DNA of 57,103 nt. Source: Pseudohalioglobus lutimaris. Its GTDB lineage: Bacteria > Pseudomonadota > Gammaproteobacteria > Pseudomonadales > Halieaceae. The DNA is taken from positions 1-57,103 of the forward strand of contig NZ_PKUS01000037.1 of NCBI RefSeq assembly GCF_002866825.1, read 5' to 3'. Both the position numbers and the translations under genes were made by a program. Of the stretch, positions 27,022 to 36,167 are shown in pieces; the stretch's first letter is position 1, and each line of letters opens with the position of its first letter. The notes beneath the pieces were generated by a model. It did not search any database, was not told the origin of the DNA, and saw nothing but the letters and a program-made list of their open reading frames with translations.

Positions 27022-27447
27022 ATGCCTCTCACCAGCGACAGTGACCTGGCCCGAATTCTCCGCAGTACTGCCAGCATCGCTCTGCTCGGCGCCAGTGCGA
27101 AAACCACTCGTCCCAGCTACGAAGTGATGACGTTCTTATTGGAGCAGGGCTACGATGTGTACCCGGTCAATCCGGGGCTGGCGGGGCAGACCCTGCAGGG
27201 CAGAATGGTCTATGCCAGTCTGGCAGATTTGCCACTGACCGTTGATATGGTCGATGTTTTCCGCAATGCGCAATATCTGTCATCTGTTGTCGATGAGGCT
27301 ATTGAGGCAGGCGTTGGTGTATTGTGGACTCAGTTGGGCGTAGTGGACAACGCCGCGGCAGCCAAAGCAGAGGCTGCTGGCCTGGAGGTGGTAATGGACC
27401 GCTGTCCGGTTATTGAATTGCCTAGACTGCAGGTCCAGGGCGAATAA
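27022..27447 (+). CDS. CoA-binding protein, YccU family
   Basis: A 141-residue protein with a single Rossmann-type CoA-binding domain: [46 protein letters not shown] and [15 protein letters not shown]. It corresponds to the N-terminal CoA-binding domain of succinyl-CoA synthetase alpha, but without the phospho-His domain, so it may act as a CoA or acyl-CoA carrier or regulator. The start at 27022 lies 5 bases after the hydratase stop with GAGG upstream. It is followed 10 bases later by the PaaN gene, one transcription unit. Confidence 0.88.
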   Translation: MPLTSDSDLARILRSTASIALLGASAKTTRPSYEVMTFLLEQGYDVYPVNPGLAGQTLQGRMVYASLADLPLTVDMVDVFRNAQYLSSVVDEAIEAGVGVLWTQLGVVDNAAAAKAEAAGLEVVMDRCPVIELPRLQVQGE

Positions 27448-27457
27448 GGTAACGAGC

Positions 27458-29167
27458 ATGAGTGAAGATCAAAAACGAGCCGACCTGGTCGCGAAGCACG
27501 CGGCGACACTTGAGCAGGCCATTGATGCGGTTCACACGCGCAAGAGCTGGAGTCCGTACAAGGATTCCCCGTCGACAAAAATACACGGACCAGATAAACC
27601 CGGCGCGGGGAAAGCGGCCTTCGAAGCGCGGCTGAACAGGCCTTTTGAAATTGAGTTGCCTGGCATGGTTGAGTGGTCCGGTGAGGAGGTTTCGCCCTTT
27701 ACGCAGGAGCCTTTGGGTATAACCTATCCCTTGTGTGACCCTGAACGGGTTATTGAAGCGGCAAAAACAAGCATGCCAGCCTGGGCGAAAGCGGCGCCTG
27801 ATGTGAGAATAGCCCTGTGTATGGAAATGGCCGACAGGCTTTACGAAAGAAATTTCGAGATGGCGCATTCAGTGATGCACGTTGCGGGGCAGAGCTATAC
27901 ACAATCCTTCAGTGGCTCAGGTCCCAACGCGCTGGATCGCGGCATTGAAGCGCTCGCCTATGCGGCTATTGCCATGGCTAATGTCGCTCCAACGGCAGAG
28001 TATCACCGTAAATTCGGTGCCGATCAGGTAGCACTTGAGAAAACGTATACGCTGGTACCGCGCGGTGTCGGTCTGGTTATCTGCTGCGCATCCTTCCCCA
28101 CCTGGAATGCTTACCCTGCAATGTTCGCCAGCCTGGCGGCAGGTAACCCGGTGGTCGTGAAACCGCACCCCATAGCCATTTTGCCGATGGCGATTGTCGT
28201 GGAGACCTGTCGCGCAACTCTGGCTGAGTTCGGCTTTGATCCCAACCTCGTCACGCTGGCGGCAGATACCCTGGCTGAACCGGTTGCAGGTAGGTACGTT
28301 GATCACCCCGACGTACAGATTATCGACTTCACCGGCAGCCCTCGCTACGGCAGTTACCTTGAAAGCACGGTTACCGGAAAGCTGCTCTATACGGAGACCG
28401 CAGGTGTAAACAGCGTAGTCGTTGAGTCGGTCGATAACCTGGCTGAATCGATGCGGGCAATTGCGCGTGCGTCGAGCCTGTTCTCCGCGCAGATGTGCAC
28501 CAGCCCACAAGTTGTCTATGTGCCAGGAGAGGGCATCAACACCGCCGATGGCCATGTAAGTTTTGACGAGGTAGCCGCGGCCATTGTTAGTGAGATAGAC
28601 GCTATCGTAGAGAGCCCGAAAGTGGCAGCCGGTATTATGGGGGCCATTCAGGGGCAGGTCAGCCTGGATGTTGTTGCCGAGGCAGCAGCTGCGGCTGAAG
28701 ACCAGGGGCTGGCTATTCTGAGACAGTCTGCTCCTTATGATCACCCGGACTTTCCCAATGCGCGTACGTGCACCCCGCTGGTGATTGCGGCTCGCTCTGA
28801 GCACAAGGAAATGTATGCTGACGAAAGGTTCGGCCCCGTTTTATTTATCGTTGCAGCAGAGAGTGGCGACGCCGCAGCCGCTGAAGCTACCGAGCTGGCG
28901 AGAACTCGCGGAACGATTTCCTGTTATATGTATTCTATAGATGAGGCCTTCATTGATCGCTGGGTAGATGTCTACGCACAGGTGGGTGCTAACCTGACCA
29001 TTAACCTCACGGGTGCCATGTGGATCAACTTTGCAGCCGCCTACAGCGATTACCACGTGACCGGGCTCAACCCTGCCGGAAACGCCTGTTTGGCAGACCT
29101 TTCTTTTGTGGCGTCACGCTTTCGTATAGCGCAACGGCGCCGGCCCATTTTGCAGGGTGCGGCATAG
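27458..29167 (+). CDS. paaN: PaaN-type aldehyde dehydrogenase
   Basis: A 569-residue NAD(P)-dependent aldehyde dehydrogenase matching the PaaN family end to end. The family-typical N-terminus (AVHTRKSWSPYKDSPS, AGKAAFEARLNRPFE) is followed by ALDRGIEALAYAAIAM, the cofactor segment LVICCASFPTWNAYPAM and VVKPHP, and the region of the catalytic Cys, FSAQMCTSPQVVYVP. PaaN oxidises the aldehyde formed when oxepin-CoA is ring-opened in phenylacetate breakdown. Here it lacks a fused hydratase domain, while a hydratase gene sits two genes upstream. No paaABCDE epoxidase genes are in the window, so the substrate may be another aldehyde. The ATG at 27458 is chosen over a frame reaching back into the preceding gene. 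Confidence 0.9.
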   Translation: MSEDQKRADLVAKHAATLEQAIDAVHTRKSWSPYKDSPSTKIHGPDKPGAGKAAFEARLNRPFEIELPGMVEWSGEEVSPFTQEPLGITYPLCDPERVIEAAKTSMPAWAKAAPDVRIALCMEMADRLYERNFEMAHSVMHVAGQSYTQSFSGSGPNALDRGIEALAYAAIAMANVAPTAEYHRKFGADQVALEKTYTLVPRGVGLVICCASFPTWNAYPAMFASLAAGNPVVVKPHPIAILPMAIVVETCRATLAEFGFDPNLVTLAADTLAEPVAGRYVDHPDVQIIDFTGSPRYGSYLESTVTGKLLYTETAGVNSVVVESVDNLAESMRAIARASSLFSAQMCTSPQVVYVPGEGINTADGHVSFDEVAAAIVSEIDAIVESPKVAAGIMGAIQGQVSLDVVAEAAAAAEDQGLAILRQSAPYDHPDFPNARTCTPLVIAARSEHKEMYADERFGPVLFIVAAESGDAAAAEATELARTRGTISCYMYSIDEAFIDRWVDVYAQVGANLTINLTGAMWINFAAAYSDYHVTGLNPAGNACLADLSFVASRFRIAQRRRPILQGAA

Positions 29168-29214
29168 TGGGCAGACCCCTGTAACTCGCCCGAGAGAGTT
29201 CCTTTAGTCACCGC

Positions 29215-29244
29215 TTGATATTACCAGTCGGTTTGTAGTTAAAT
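29215..29244 (+). promoter_or_regulatory. Candidate promoter of the carotenoid oxygenase gene
   Basis: TTGATA (29215-29220) and TTAAAT (29239-29244) with an 18-base spacer lie about 57 bases before the start codon, in an AT-rich stretch unlike the flanking genes. Matches are moderate. Confidence 0.3.
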
Positions 29245-29300
29245 AACTTGCGTAAACATACTATAAATTTGTGGGAAGCCAGTTTCCACCGGAGGAAATG

Positions 29301-30758
29301 ATGAGTAATGCCCTAGTTGAAAGTGACGCGCCTTTTGGTCTCAATCACGGGCCCCATTTAACGGGTTCATATGCCCCCATGTCGGATGAACTGGTGTTGA
29401 CGGATCTTCCCGTAGAAGGCGAGATTCCCAGCGACCTGAATGGTGTTTACCTGCGCAACGGCCCGAACCCCCGCTTCGAACCCAAAGGGTCTTACCATAT
29501 TTTTGACGGTGACGGGATGTTGCACGCGGGCCAGTTCCGCAATGGGGAATTTACCTACCGGAACAAGTATGTCCAGACCGCTGATGCCATGAAAAACCTG
29601 GATGCAGGAGAGGAGTTGTTCTGGGGCGTAAGGAACTCGGTTAAAGACAGCAAAGACCAACCGATGGCCGATGTGTCCAACACCGACGTTATCGGCCACG
29701 GCGGCAAAGCGTTGACCAGTTGGTACCTCGCTGGTATCCCGCACATTATTGATCCAATCACCCTTGAAACAGTCAGGGCCGCGCCTGAATACGTCAGTGG
29801 ATTCGGCAACGCCATGTCGGCGCATTTCAAGGTGGACGAAGATACTGGCGACCTGATGTATTTTGATTACTACACGCAGAAACCCCATATGAGCTACGGT
29901 GTGGTGAATGCGCAAGGTAAGCTAGTCCATCATGTGCCCATTGAGTTGCCTGGTGATCGCTTGATGCACGACATGGGCATCACGCGAAACTACTCTATTC
30001 TTCATGATGTCCCGGTCTATCACGATGAGGCTGCATTGGAAGCCGGACGGCACAAGATAGTGTTTAACGCATCATTGAAAACACGGTTTGGCGTCATTCC
30101 GCGATTTGGTGATTCTGAGAGCATCAAGTGGTTCGATTTCTCACCCTGCTTCCTTTATCACGTTATAAATTGTTGGGAAGAGGGCGACGAGGTTATCCAG
30201 ATTGCCTGCCGCTATATGCCGGCAAAGAAAGCCGATGGCAGCATTGACGAGGAGCGCACTGCAAAAATGATTGGCAACCTGGTGATGGACGCGAGGTTGT
30301 GGCGATACAGCATGAATATGAAGACAGGTGAGGCAAAGGAACAATGCCTGAACCCGGATTTTAACGTTGAGTTTCCAAGCTATAACAGTGCCCTGACCGG
30401 AAGTTATACCAAATGGGGCTATTTCGTCGATCATCATCCTGAGGATTTCCGCTGGGTGGGTGTGCGCAAGATGAATCTCGATACAGGAGAGAGCGTGGGT
30501 GACTGATCGGATGACGCGGAGCATTGTTTGTACAGCGAACCCTGGTTTGCCCCTGCAGATAATCCGACCGCTGAAGACCATGGCTACCTGGTGGTATTTT
30601 GTTGGAATGAAAAAACGGAGGTTCAGGAGCTACAGGTATTTGACGCGCAAAAAATCGGTGACGGCCCGGTAGCGCGTGTCAAATTACCGCACCGTGTTCC
30701 GTTGGGTTTCCACGCTTGCTGGATGAAGCCAAACCAGATAGATGGCTGGGAAAACTAG
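29301..30758 (+). pseudogene. Carotenoid oxygenase interrupted by an in-frame TGA
   Basis: A carotenoid/lignostilbene cleavage dioxygenase of 485 codons, broken only by TGA at 30504-30506 (codon 402). The same frame continues afterwards with clear family sequence: LYSEPWFAPADNPTAEDHGY, then LPHRVPLGFHACW, to TAA/TAG at 30758. Three iron-ligand His contexts lie before the stop (AMSAHFKVD, RLMHDMGI, FLYHVINCW). The fourth (GFHACW) lies after it, so a truncated product would be inactive. The local sequence VGD-stop-SDDAEH fits a Trp codon TGG changed to TGA. The ATG at 29301 has GGAGGA 4 bases upstream. A real nonsense mutation, a sequencing error and readthrough are all possible. The intact enzyme would cleave a carotenoid or stilbene double bond. 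Confidence 0.88.
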
Positions 30759-30892
30759 GTTTCCGCTTAACTAGCGCAAAAGTAGCGCAAAGTTACTGGA
30801 GCGATACGGCCTTCTTTGAAAGCCCGCTTTTCGTCAAGTAAGAGTAGTCGTCAACCTGGTGGTAGGTGTCGCCGCAGACATACGGGGCGGGT
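30759..30892. repeat. Short gap with TAGCGCAAA direct repeat
   Basis: The string TAGCGCAAA occurs twice in tandem (30772-30780 and 30783-30791) between the oxygenase and the convergent HxlR gene. I see no terminator or gene. Confidence 0.4.
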
Positions 30893-31909
30893 CTATGCAG
30901 ATCCGCTTTTCCCGTTATTATCACCGCGGCTATTGCTTATCTTCAGCTCAAAGCTTGTGTCTGTCACGAGTATCTCCTTGTTACATGCAGAGCACGCCAT
31001 CTCAATCTTCAGCGGCTTTCCACATAGATTGTGAGTCAGTAATAGTGGAGGGCCTTCAGGCGCTGGGCGCCATTTGTCGCCCCATTCAAGCAGGGTAAGA
31101 AGAATTGGATATATGCCAATGCCTTTTTCCGTCAGTTTATACTCAATGCGCCGCGAGTCTCCAGGCACATCTACAGTGTAGAGGACCCGTTCCTGACAGA
31201 GTTCAGAGAGGCGGTCCGACAGAATATTAGTAGCCATACCCGTGTCTTCCAGTATCTCCTGGAACTGATTGATACCGCTAAACAGTGATCTGAGAATCAG
31301 GGTTGCCCAGCGATCGCCGACAATGCGTATTACTTCGTCCAGCAGCTTGGTGTTGCTACCCGACTCAGCGGTCTGTCGACGCCGGCGGCTATAGGTGGCC
31401 TCCATCTGGCCTACACCTGGTCCCACTTTCCAGCTGACATCACGCGGACTGATCTCTGCTCGGCATGACTTACAGACTGGGAGCGGTTCGGTCGCGGCTC
31501 TGCATGGGGTGTGCGTCAGCTTTACTTCCAGCGCGTTTGGCTTCTGGCTCCATTTGCGCTCCCAGTGAAGCATTGCCAGCGCCATGGGGAACAGGTCCAG
31601 AAACTGCTCAGTGCCTTTGTATTCGAAACGCCTGGGCTTCTCGCTATAGGCAACTTTAACCAGGCAGTCGTTTCTTATCAGCCGTTTGAGCCTGTCACTG
31701 ACCACTGTTTTCAGAAGCCCGGTTTGACGGCAGAACTCATCGAACCGTCGGGCCCCAAACCAGTAGCTCTCCATGATCAGCAGGGTAGGCGTATCTCCCA
31801 CAACCTCCAGAGACCGCCATATCGAGCAGGTGCGAATCAGCTTTACCTTGTCTGGGGCTTTGTTCACTTTCGTTGGACCCTGGTGGCGAAATTCAAGACC
31901 CTGTATCAA
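30893..31909 (-). CDS. Tandem HxlR-type transcription regulator
   Basis: A protein of up to 338 residues with two winged-helix HxlR domains in one chain. The first has FDEFCRQTGLLKTVVSDRLKR and RRFEYKGTEQFLDLFPMAL. The second has VGDRWATLILRSLFSGINQF, TGMATNILSDRLSELC and RRIEYKLTEKGIGIYPILL. Each is followed by a Cys-containing tail (VCKSCRAEI and ACSACNKEI), a CxxC pattern that could bind metal. HxlR proteins normally dimerise, so the fused pair may act as a built-in dimer. The start at 31909 is TTG; a GTG at 31867 is an alternative. It probably regulates neighbouring oxidoreductase genes, but no operator is visible. Confidence 0.88.
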   Translation of the reverse strand: MIQGLEFRHQGPTKVNKAPDKVKLIRTCSIWRSLEVVGDTPTLLIMESYWFGARRFDEFCRQTGLLKTVVSDRLKRLIRNDCLVKVAYSEKPRRFEYKGTEQFLDLFPMALAMLHWERKWSQKPNALEVKLTHTPCRAATEPLPVCKSCRAEISPRDVSWKVGPGVGQMEATYSRRRRQTAESGSNTKLLDEVIRIVGDRWATLILRSLFSGINQFQEILEDTGMATNILSDRLSELCQERVLYTVDVPGDSRRIEYKLTEKGIGIYPILLTLLEWGDKWRPAPEGPPLLLTHNLCGKPLKIEMACSACNKEILVTDTSFELKISNSRGDNNGKSGSA

Positions 31910-32082
31910 GATCGACCCTGGTCTCTTTCTCCAAAGAAGTCTATCTCAAAGTCCCTGCAATGTCCTGAGTGACACCGTGCTAAGCCGTCACGCCCTGCAA
32001 ACTGCCGAAGAATACCGTCAACGTATCCGCGACGCCTTGCTGGTGAGCTAACACCGCAATGTAATTCGCTAACGGGGGCGTA

Positions 32083-33264
32083 CTAAAGCTTGGTGGCGAC
32101 GGTCGATGCAACAAGGCGTGCTTTGGCCCGTGCGTGCTCAACGTCACTACCACGCGCCAGGGCCACACCCATTCTTCTACGGCCAGCGACTCCCGGCTTG
32201 CCGAATAAACGTAACTGTGTTCCCGGCTCGGCCAATGCCGCATCCAGGTTCTCAAAACTGACGGTTTCGGATTCGCCTTCCACAAGAATGACGGCAGACG
32301 CTGAAGGGCCGTGCTGTGCTATGTCGGGAATCGGCAGACCGAGAATTGCCCGGGCATGAAGTGAAAACTGTGGCAGGTCCTGTGAGATCATTGTGACCAT
32401 GCCGGTATCATGCGGGCGCGGCGACACTTCGCTGAATAATGCATTGTCACCCTTGATAAAGAGCTCGACGCCAAATATGCCCCTGCCGCCCAGGGCATCT
32501 GTGATTCTGCCGGCGACGTCCTGCGCGCGCCCCAGCGCCAGTTCGCTCATTGCCTGCGGTTGCCAGGACTCCCGATAATCGCCATCAACCTGGATATGAC
32601 CTATCGGTTGGCAGTAGCTGGTGCCATCACGGTGCCGAACGGTCAGCAGAGTGATTTCGTAATCGAAGTCGACAAACCCTTCCACGATGATGCGCCCTTC
32701 ACCTGTGCGGCCGCCTTCCTGCGAGTACTGCCAGGCATGCTCTATATCGTCGCTTTTCTGTATCGTGCTTTGGCCCTTTCCGGAAGAGCTCATCACGGGT
32801 TTGACGACGCACGGAATGCCGATCTCCTCTACGGCCGTGAGAAATTCCTCATAGGTGTCAGCAAACCTGTAGGGCGAGGTGGCAATTTTCAATTCTTCGG
32901 CGGCCAGTCGACGAATTCCCTCGCGATCCATCGTCAGCTGCGCAGCCCGTGCGGTGGGGATTACGGTAAAACCCTCCTGCTCCAGCTTGATCAGCTCTCC
33001 CGTGGCGATCGCTTCGATCTCCGGCACAATGAGGTGGGGTTGTTCGCGCTCTACGAGAGCACGCAGGGCACTACCATCAAGCATATCCCGCGTATAACTG
33101 CGGTCCGCTACCTGCATAGCGGGTGCATTGGCGTAACGATCTACGGCAATAACTTCAACGCCGTAGCGCTGCAGCTCTATCACTACCTCCTTGCCGAGCT
33201 CGCCAGCACCCAGCAGCATTACTCGCAATGCCGTAGATGAGAAAGGTGTTCCAATTGTTGTCAT
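32083..33264 (-). CDS. purT: Formate-dependent GAR transformylase PurT
   Basis: A 393-residue ATP-grasp enzyme of purine synthesis that makes formyl-GAR from GAR, formate and ATP; E. coli PurT has 392 residues. Landmarks are [48 protein letters not shown] (ATP-grasp loop), [25 protein letters not shown] and [14 protein letters not shown]. The ATG at 33264 has GAGG about 9 bases upstream; a frame to 33330 lacks such a site. It stands among oxidoreductase genes, with no other purine gene nearby. No purine riboswitch is visible in the leader. Confidence 0.96.
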   Translation of the reverse strand: MTTIGTPFSSTALRVMLLGAGELGKEVVIELQRYGVEVIAVDRYANAPAMQVADRSYTRDMLDGSALRALVEREQPHLIVPEIEAIATGELIKLEQEGFTVIPTARAAQLTMDREGIRRLAAEELKIATSPYRFADTYEEFLTAVEEIGIPCVVKPVMSSSGKGQSTIQKSDDIEHAWQYSQEGGRTGEGRIIVEGFVDFDYEITLLTVRHRDGTSYCQPIGHIQVDGDYRESWQPQAMSELALGRAQDVAGRITDALGGRGIFGVELFIKGDNALFSEVSPRPHDTGMVTMISQDLPQFSLHARAILGLPIPDIAQHGPSASAVILVEGESETVSFENLDAALAEPGTQLRLFGKPGVAGRRRMGVALARGSDVEHARAKARLVASTVATKL

Positions 33265-33351
33265 TGTTTGAGCCTCAAAGAGAAGAACCTTGATGAAGGT
33301 ACCTATAGCACCGCCCATCGCACGGGGCAATACACCGGCTGGGCTGTGTGG

Positions 33352-34596
33352 CTATTCTGTGGAAACAGCTGACGCAAATATGCGGTTGGGCTCCAGGTCG
33401 TTTGGCGGGTTCAATACACAGCGCGTGCCTGCCGGATGGTAGATATAGGCAACGCAGCCATTGCAGTTGTCGCAGCCGGACTCAACTAACTCGCCACTGC
33501 GAAACTTGTTGACCAGTGCCGGGTCGTGTAACAGTGCGCGGGCTATAACCACACATTCAAAACCCTCGGCGATGGCTTGCTCTGCGTTGGCGAGTGACTT
33601 CACGCCACCCAGATACGCGAGTGGTAACTCCACGGCCGCACGAATTTTGCGTGAGTACTCCAGGAAATACATTTCCCTGAACTTTATATCAGGCTCCGTC
33701 GAGGCAACCCCCTTCATCATGAAGGCGACAAGCCAGTCGCCCTGCTGCTTCAGGATTTTGACAATCTCTGCACGATTCATGCGGCTGCCGAACATAAACC
33801 AGGTCGACTCCACGTTGCGACCACCGCTGAGTACCAGCATGTCAGCTCCGGCGGCCTGCAGGGCTTGCGCGGTGATCACCCCGTCCTCCACCTGTGCGCC
33901 TCTGCTTACACCATCAGCGACGTTGATCTTGGCCAGTACTGCGGTGGTATCGCCCACGGCCTGTTTTACAGCGGCCAGCACCCGGGCAGGAAAGCGCACG
34001 CGGTTTTCCGCGCTGCCGCCGTATTCGTCCTGCCGTCGGTTGTTCAGGGGTGAAATAAACTGGTTGAGCAGATAGCCGTGCCCCATATGCAGTTCTACCG
34101 CGTCAAAGCCCGCATCCCTGGCTAGTTCCGCGGCGCTCACAAACTCGCCAATCACGCGCTCCATGTCTGCTTCAGTCATCGCCCGCTGCAGGAAATTGCC
34201 CTTCAGTGCGCCGGCTGGGTTGAACCCTGAACAAGCGCTGATGGTGCGGCCTTTCACTTTCATACCGGTGACGAATGAGCCCCCGTGGGTGATCTGTGCG
34301 GAGATTGCAGCGCCCTCGGCGTGCACGGCGGCAGTGAGCGCTTTCAGGTCAGGCAGAATGTCTGCACGCATCCAGATCTGGTTGGGCAGCGTGCGCCCTT
34401 CCGGCGCGACCGCCATGTAGGCTACGGTGGTCATGCCCACGCCGCCTTTGGCGAGATCTGTGTGGTGTTTAAGCAGTGATTTAGTAGGCCTGCCATCGAT
34501 GCACATGGCCTCGTTGGCTCCGGACTTGATGAAGCGGTTGCGCAGCGTCAGCGGGCCAATCGTAACCGGCTCAAAAGGTGAATTGGTGGCGGTCAT
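33352..34596 (-). CDS. Old Yellow Enzyme-type NADH:flavin oxidoreductase
   Basis: A 414-residue FMN enzyme with a TIM barrel: FEPVTIGPLTLRNRFIKSG, ISAQITHGGSF, FDAVELHMGHGYLLNQFISP and LPLAYLGGVKSL. The C-terminal Cys cluster CDNCNGCVAYIYHPAGTRC recalls the 4Fe-4S site of 2,4-dienoyl-CoA reductase-type members, although the second FAD/NADH domain of those enzymes is absent. It likely reduces an enone or dienoyl substrate. The first ATG is at 34596; an upstream TTG (34611) is possible. The short decayed frame just upstream on the same strand suggests it once headed a longer operon. Confidence 0.92.
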   Translation of the reverse strand: MTATNSPFEPVTIGPLTLRNRFIKSGANEAMCIDGRPTKSLLKHHTDLAKGGVGMTTVAYMAVAPEGRTLPNQIWMRADILPDLKALTAAVHAEGAAISAQITHGGSFVTGMKVKGRTISACSGFNPAGALKGNFLQRAMTEADMERVIGEFVSAAELARDAGFDAVELHMGHGYLLNQFISPLNNRRQDEYGGSAENRVRFPARVLAAVKQAVGDTTAVLAKINVADGVSRGAQVEDGVITAQALQAAGADMLVLSGGRNVESTWFMFGSRMNRAEIVKILKQQGDWLVAFMMKGVASTEPDIKFREMYFLEYSRKIRAAVELPLAYLGGVKSLANAEQAIAEGFECVVIARALLHDPALVNKFRSGELVESGCDNCNGCVAYIYHPAGTRCVLNPPNDLEPNRIFASAVSTE

Positions 34597-34607
34597 GATG
34601 AATGTAC

Positions 34608-34790
34608 TCAAGGGTTATCGAAAAGGACGCCTGGGTCGCCCATGAACAGCGAGCACTGGGCTTCTCCACGCACAATGCGCGAACCCTCCGGGCAGTGCTG
34701 CCAGTGGCCAGTATATTCGCCATGGGCATTGAAAAACAGATGTGCCGAGTCTTCCTTGCCCTGGTGGCGCGCCTGAGCGAACGTCCGACA
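34608..34790 (-). pseudogene. Possible remnant of an NTF2/SnoaL-like gene
   Basis: The frame ending with TGA at 34608-34610 reads, in its last 45 codons, AHLFFNAHGEYTGHW then CPEG-RIVRGEAQCSLFMGDP. It has the look of the C-terminus of SnoaL or dioxygenase-beta (NTF2-like) proteins. It ends 12 bases before the oxidoreductase start. Upstream the frame loses protein character and I find no start with a ribosome site, so a truncated or frameshifted remnant is likely. Based on pattern only. Confidence 0.35.
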
Positions 34791-34979
34791 ATCTGGCTGG
34801 CAATACTGTATAGTGTTGAGGTTATCGAGACCACTTAAGGTTGCGATCCCCGCCGCTAGTCTGTAACCCGTCGAGACTACGTTACAACATTGCGCAACAG
34901 CCGCAGAGAAGCGACTGCGAAACAATCGAGAATGTATATCTCATTGTCACGATCGAATCGTGCGCTGGAGCTAAGAACC

Positions 34980-35690
34980 ATGTCTATTCCCGTTCGAGTA
35001 TGCGCAAGCCTGCTCTCTGTTATCCTTTTTGCTGTTGGTCCTATGGCCCAATCCGAGGCGGTAAACACCCAGATTTCAAGTTCAGGTGTTCCCGAGAATG
35101 CCTCCGCCAGACGCTACGGCAGCGACTGGGACTGTGACCCTGGATACCGCGAAGATAACGATACCTGCCAGGCGATCATTGTTCCTGAGAACGCTTATCC
35201 GACCAATGCAAACTATGGCTCAGGGTGGGCTTGTAAGCGCGGCTTTCTTACCGTCGGACTTGACTGTGTGGCGATAGAGCTGCCGGCCAATTCCTACATG
35301 CTCAGTGGCTCTTATTCACCCGGTTGGCGGTGTGAGCGCGGTTACACGCCTGTGGCCGACAAATGCGTAGCACTTAAAGTACCCAAGAACGGTTATCTCA
35401 ATGATAGTGCTTCCCGTCCGAGCTGGAGCTGCGAGCGTGGCTATCGAAAGATTGATGACGACTGTGTCCAGATACAGGTGCCAGAACGCGGTTACCTGTC
35501 TGATCGCGGTTATGGCAGAGGTTGGAACTGCAATCGGGGTTACAGGGCGGAAGGAGAGCAATGCGTGCTGGTAACTATCCCGGAGAACGCCTATCTGAGT
35601 GATGCCGGTGATCGCTGGGAGTGTGCAAATGAGTTTTCCCGGCGCGGCGATATCTGCGTACTGCGCGCAGCATCTTCAGTAAACAAGTAA
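34980..35690 (+). CDS. Secreted protein of six Cys-pair repeats
   Basis: A 236-residue exported protein. A signal peptide of about 25-27 residues is followed almost entirely by six tandem repeats of 30-33 residues with the pattern V/I/L-P-x-N-A/G-Y ... G-x-W-x-C-x-R-G-Y/F-x5-D/E-x-C-V. Examples are GWACKRGFLTVGLDC, GWRCERGYTPVADKC, SWSCERGYRKIDDDC and GWNCNRGYRAEGEQC. Each repeat has exactly two Cys, so one disulfide per repeat is expected. I do not know a characterised family; a periplasmic or surface binding repeat is likely. GGAG lies 8 bases before the ATG at 34980. The 64-residue gene follows 41 bases later. Confidence 0.85.
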   Translation: MSIPVRVCASLLSVILFAVGPMAQSEAVNTQISSSGVPENASARRYGSDWDCDPGYREDNDTCQAIIVPENAYPTNANYGSGWACKRGFLTVGLDCVAIELPANSYMLSGSYSPGWRCERGYTPVADKCVALKVPKNGYLNDSASRPSWSCERGYRKIDDDCVQIQVPERGYLSDRGYGRGWNCNRGYRAEGEQCVLVTIPENAYLSDAGDRWECANEFSRRGDICVLRAASSVNK

Positions 35691-35731
35691 CGAATGAACA
35701 GCCTGAAATTAATCAGGAAAGGAGTCATACC

Positions 35732-35926
35732 TTGATCAAGAATACTGCACTGACCGATGAAGAGAAGGTACTGATGGCACAGTACAATATTGAGGCTGAA
35801 ACAAGGACGATATTCTATTCGGAGGGGTATAAGTACGACAAGCTGAAGGATGCACTGCGTTACGCCAGGTCCTCCATTGAGCGCAGACAAGCCGATGCAA
35901 GCGCGCAGGAGGCCACACCAACTTGA
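35732..35926 (+). CDS. Small protein, 64 residues, TTG start
   Basis: The frame starts at TTG 35732 with AAAGGAG ending 7 bases upstream, a strong ribosome site that decides the start. The product is hydrophilic and helical (TDEEKVLMAQYNIEAETRTI, YKYDKLKDALRYARSSIERR), has no Cys and no signal peptide, and should be cytoplasmic. It lies directly after the Cys-repeat protein gene, perhaps co-transcribed. Function unknown. Confidence 0.65.
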   Translation: MIKNTALTDEEKVLMAQYNIEAETRTIFYSEGYKYDKLKDALRYARSSIERRQADASAQEATPT

Positions 35927-36167
35927 ACCGGCGCCTCACACCGGTTGCCCGTAGTAGAGTAGATAGGGCTTTCCTTCCCCATCGGGTTTTCCTTGTGAGT
36001 CCGATATCGGCTCCCTGAGCGCGGCAGTTTGTATCCACCGTTTGAGGCAGTAAAATGAGATCGGAAGCCCTGTTTACCCGGCCCCATGTGTAAAGTCGCC
36101 TGAAGCCTTGATATGCCTCAAGCACCGAACATTTCAATGACCGGGAGTAATCTAAAAAGTTATTGGG
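35927..36167. other. Gap before the histidine kinase
   Basis: AACCGG and CCGGTT pair across a 9-base loop near 35929-35950, a weak hairpin just after the small gene. The rest holds no gene. It probably contains the promoter of the kinase/regulator genes, but I see no strong consensus boxes. Confidence 0.35.

Noticed and set aside
31979-32051. Protein-like frame ending LQTAEEYRQRIRDALLVS on the plus strand
   Set aside because: Too short, no start, lies between two minus-strand genes; could be a remnant but cannot be supported.
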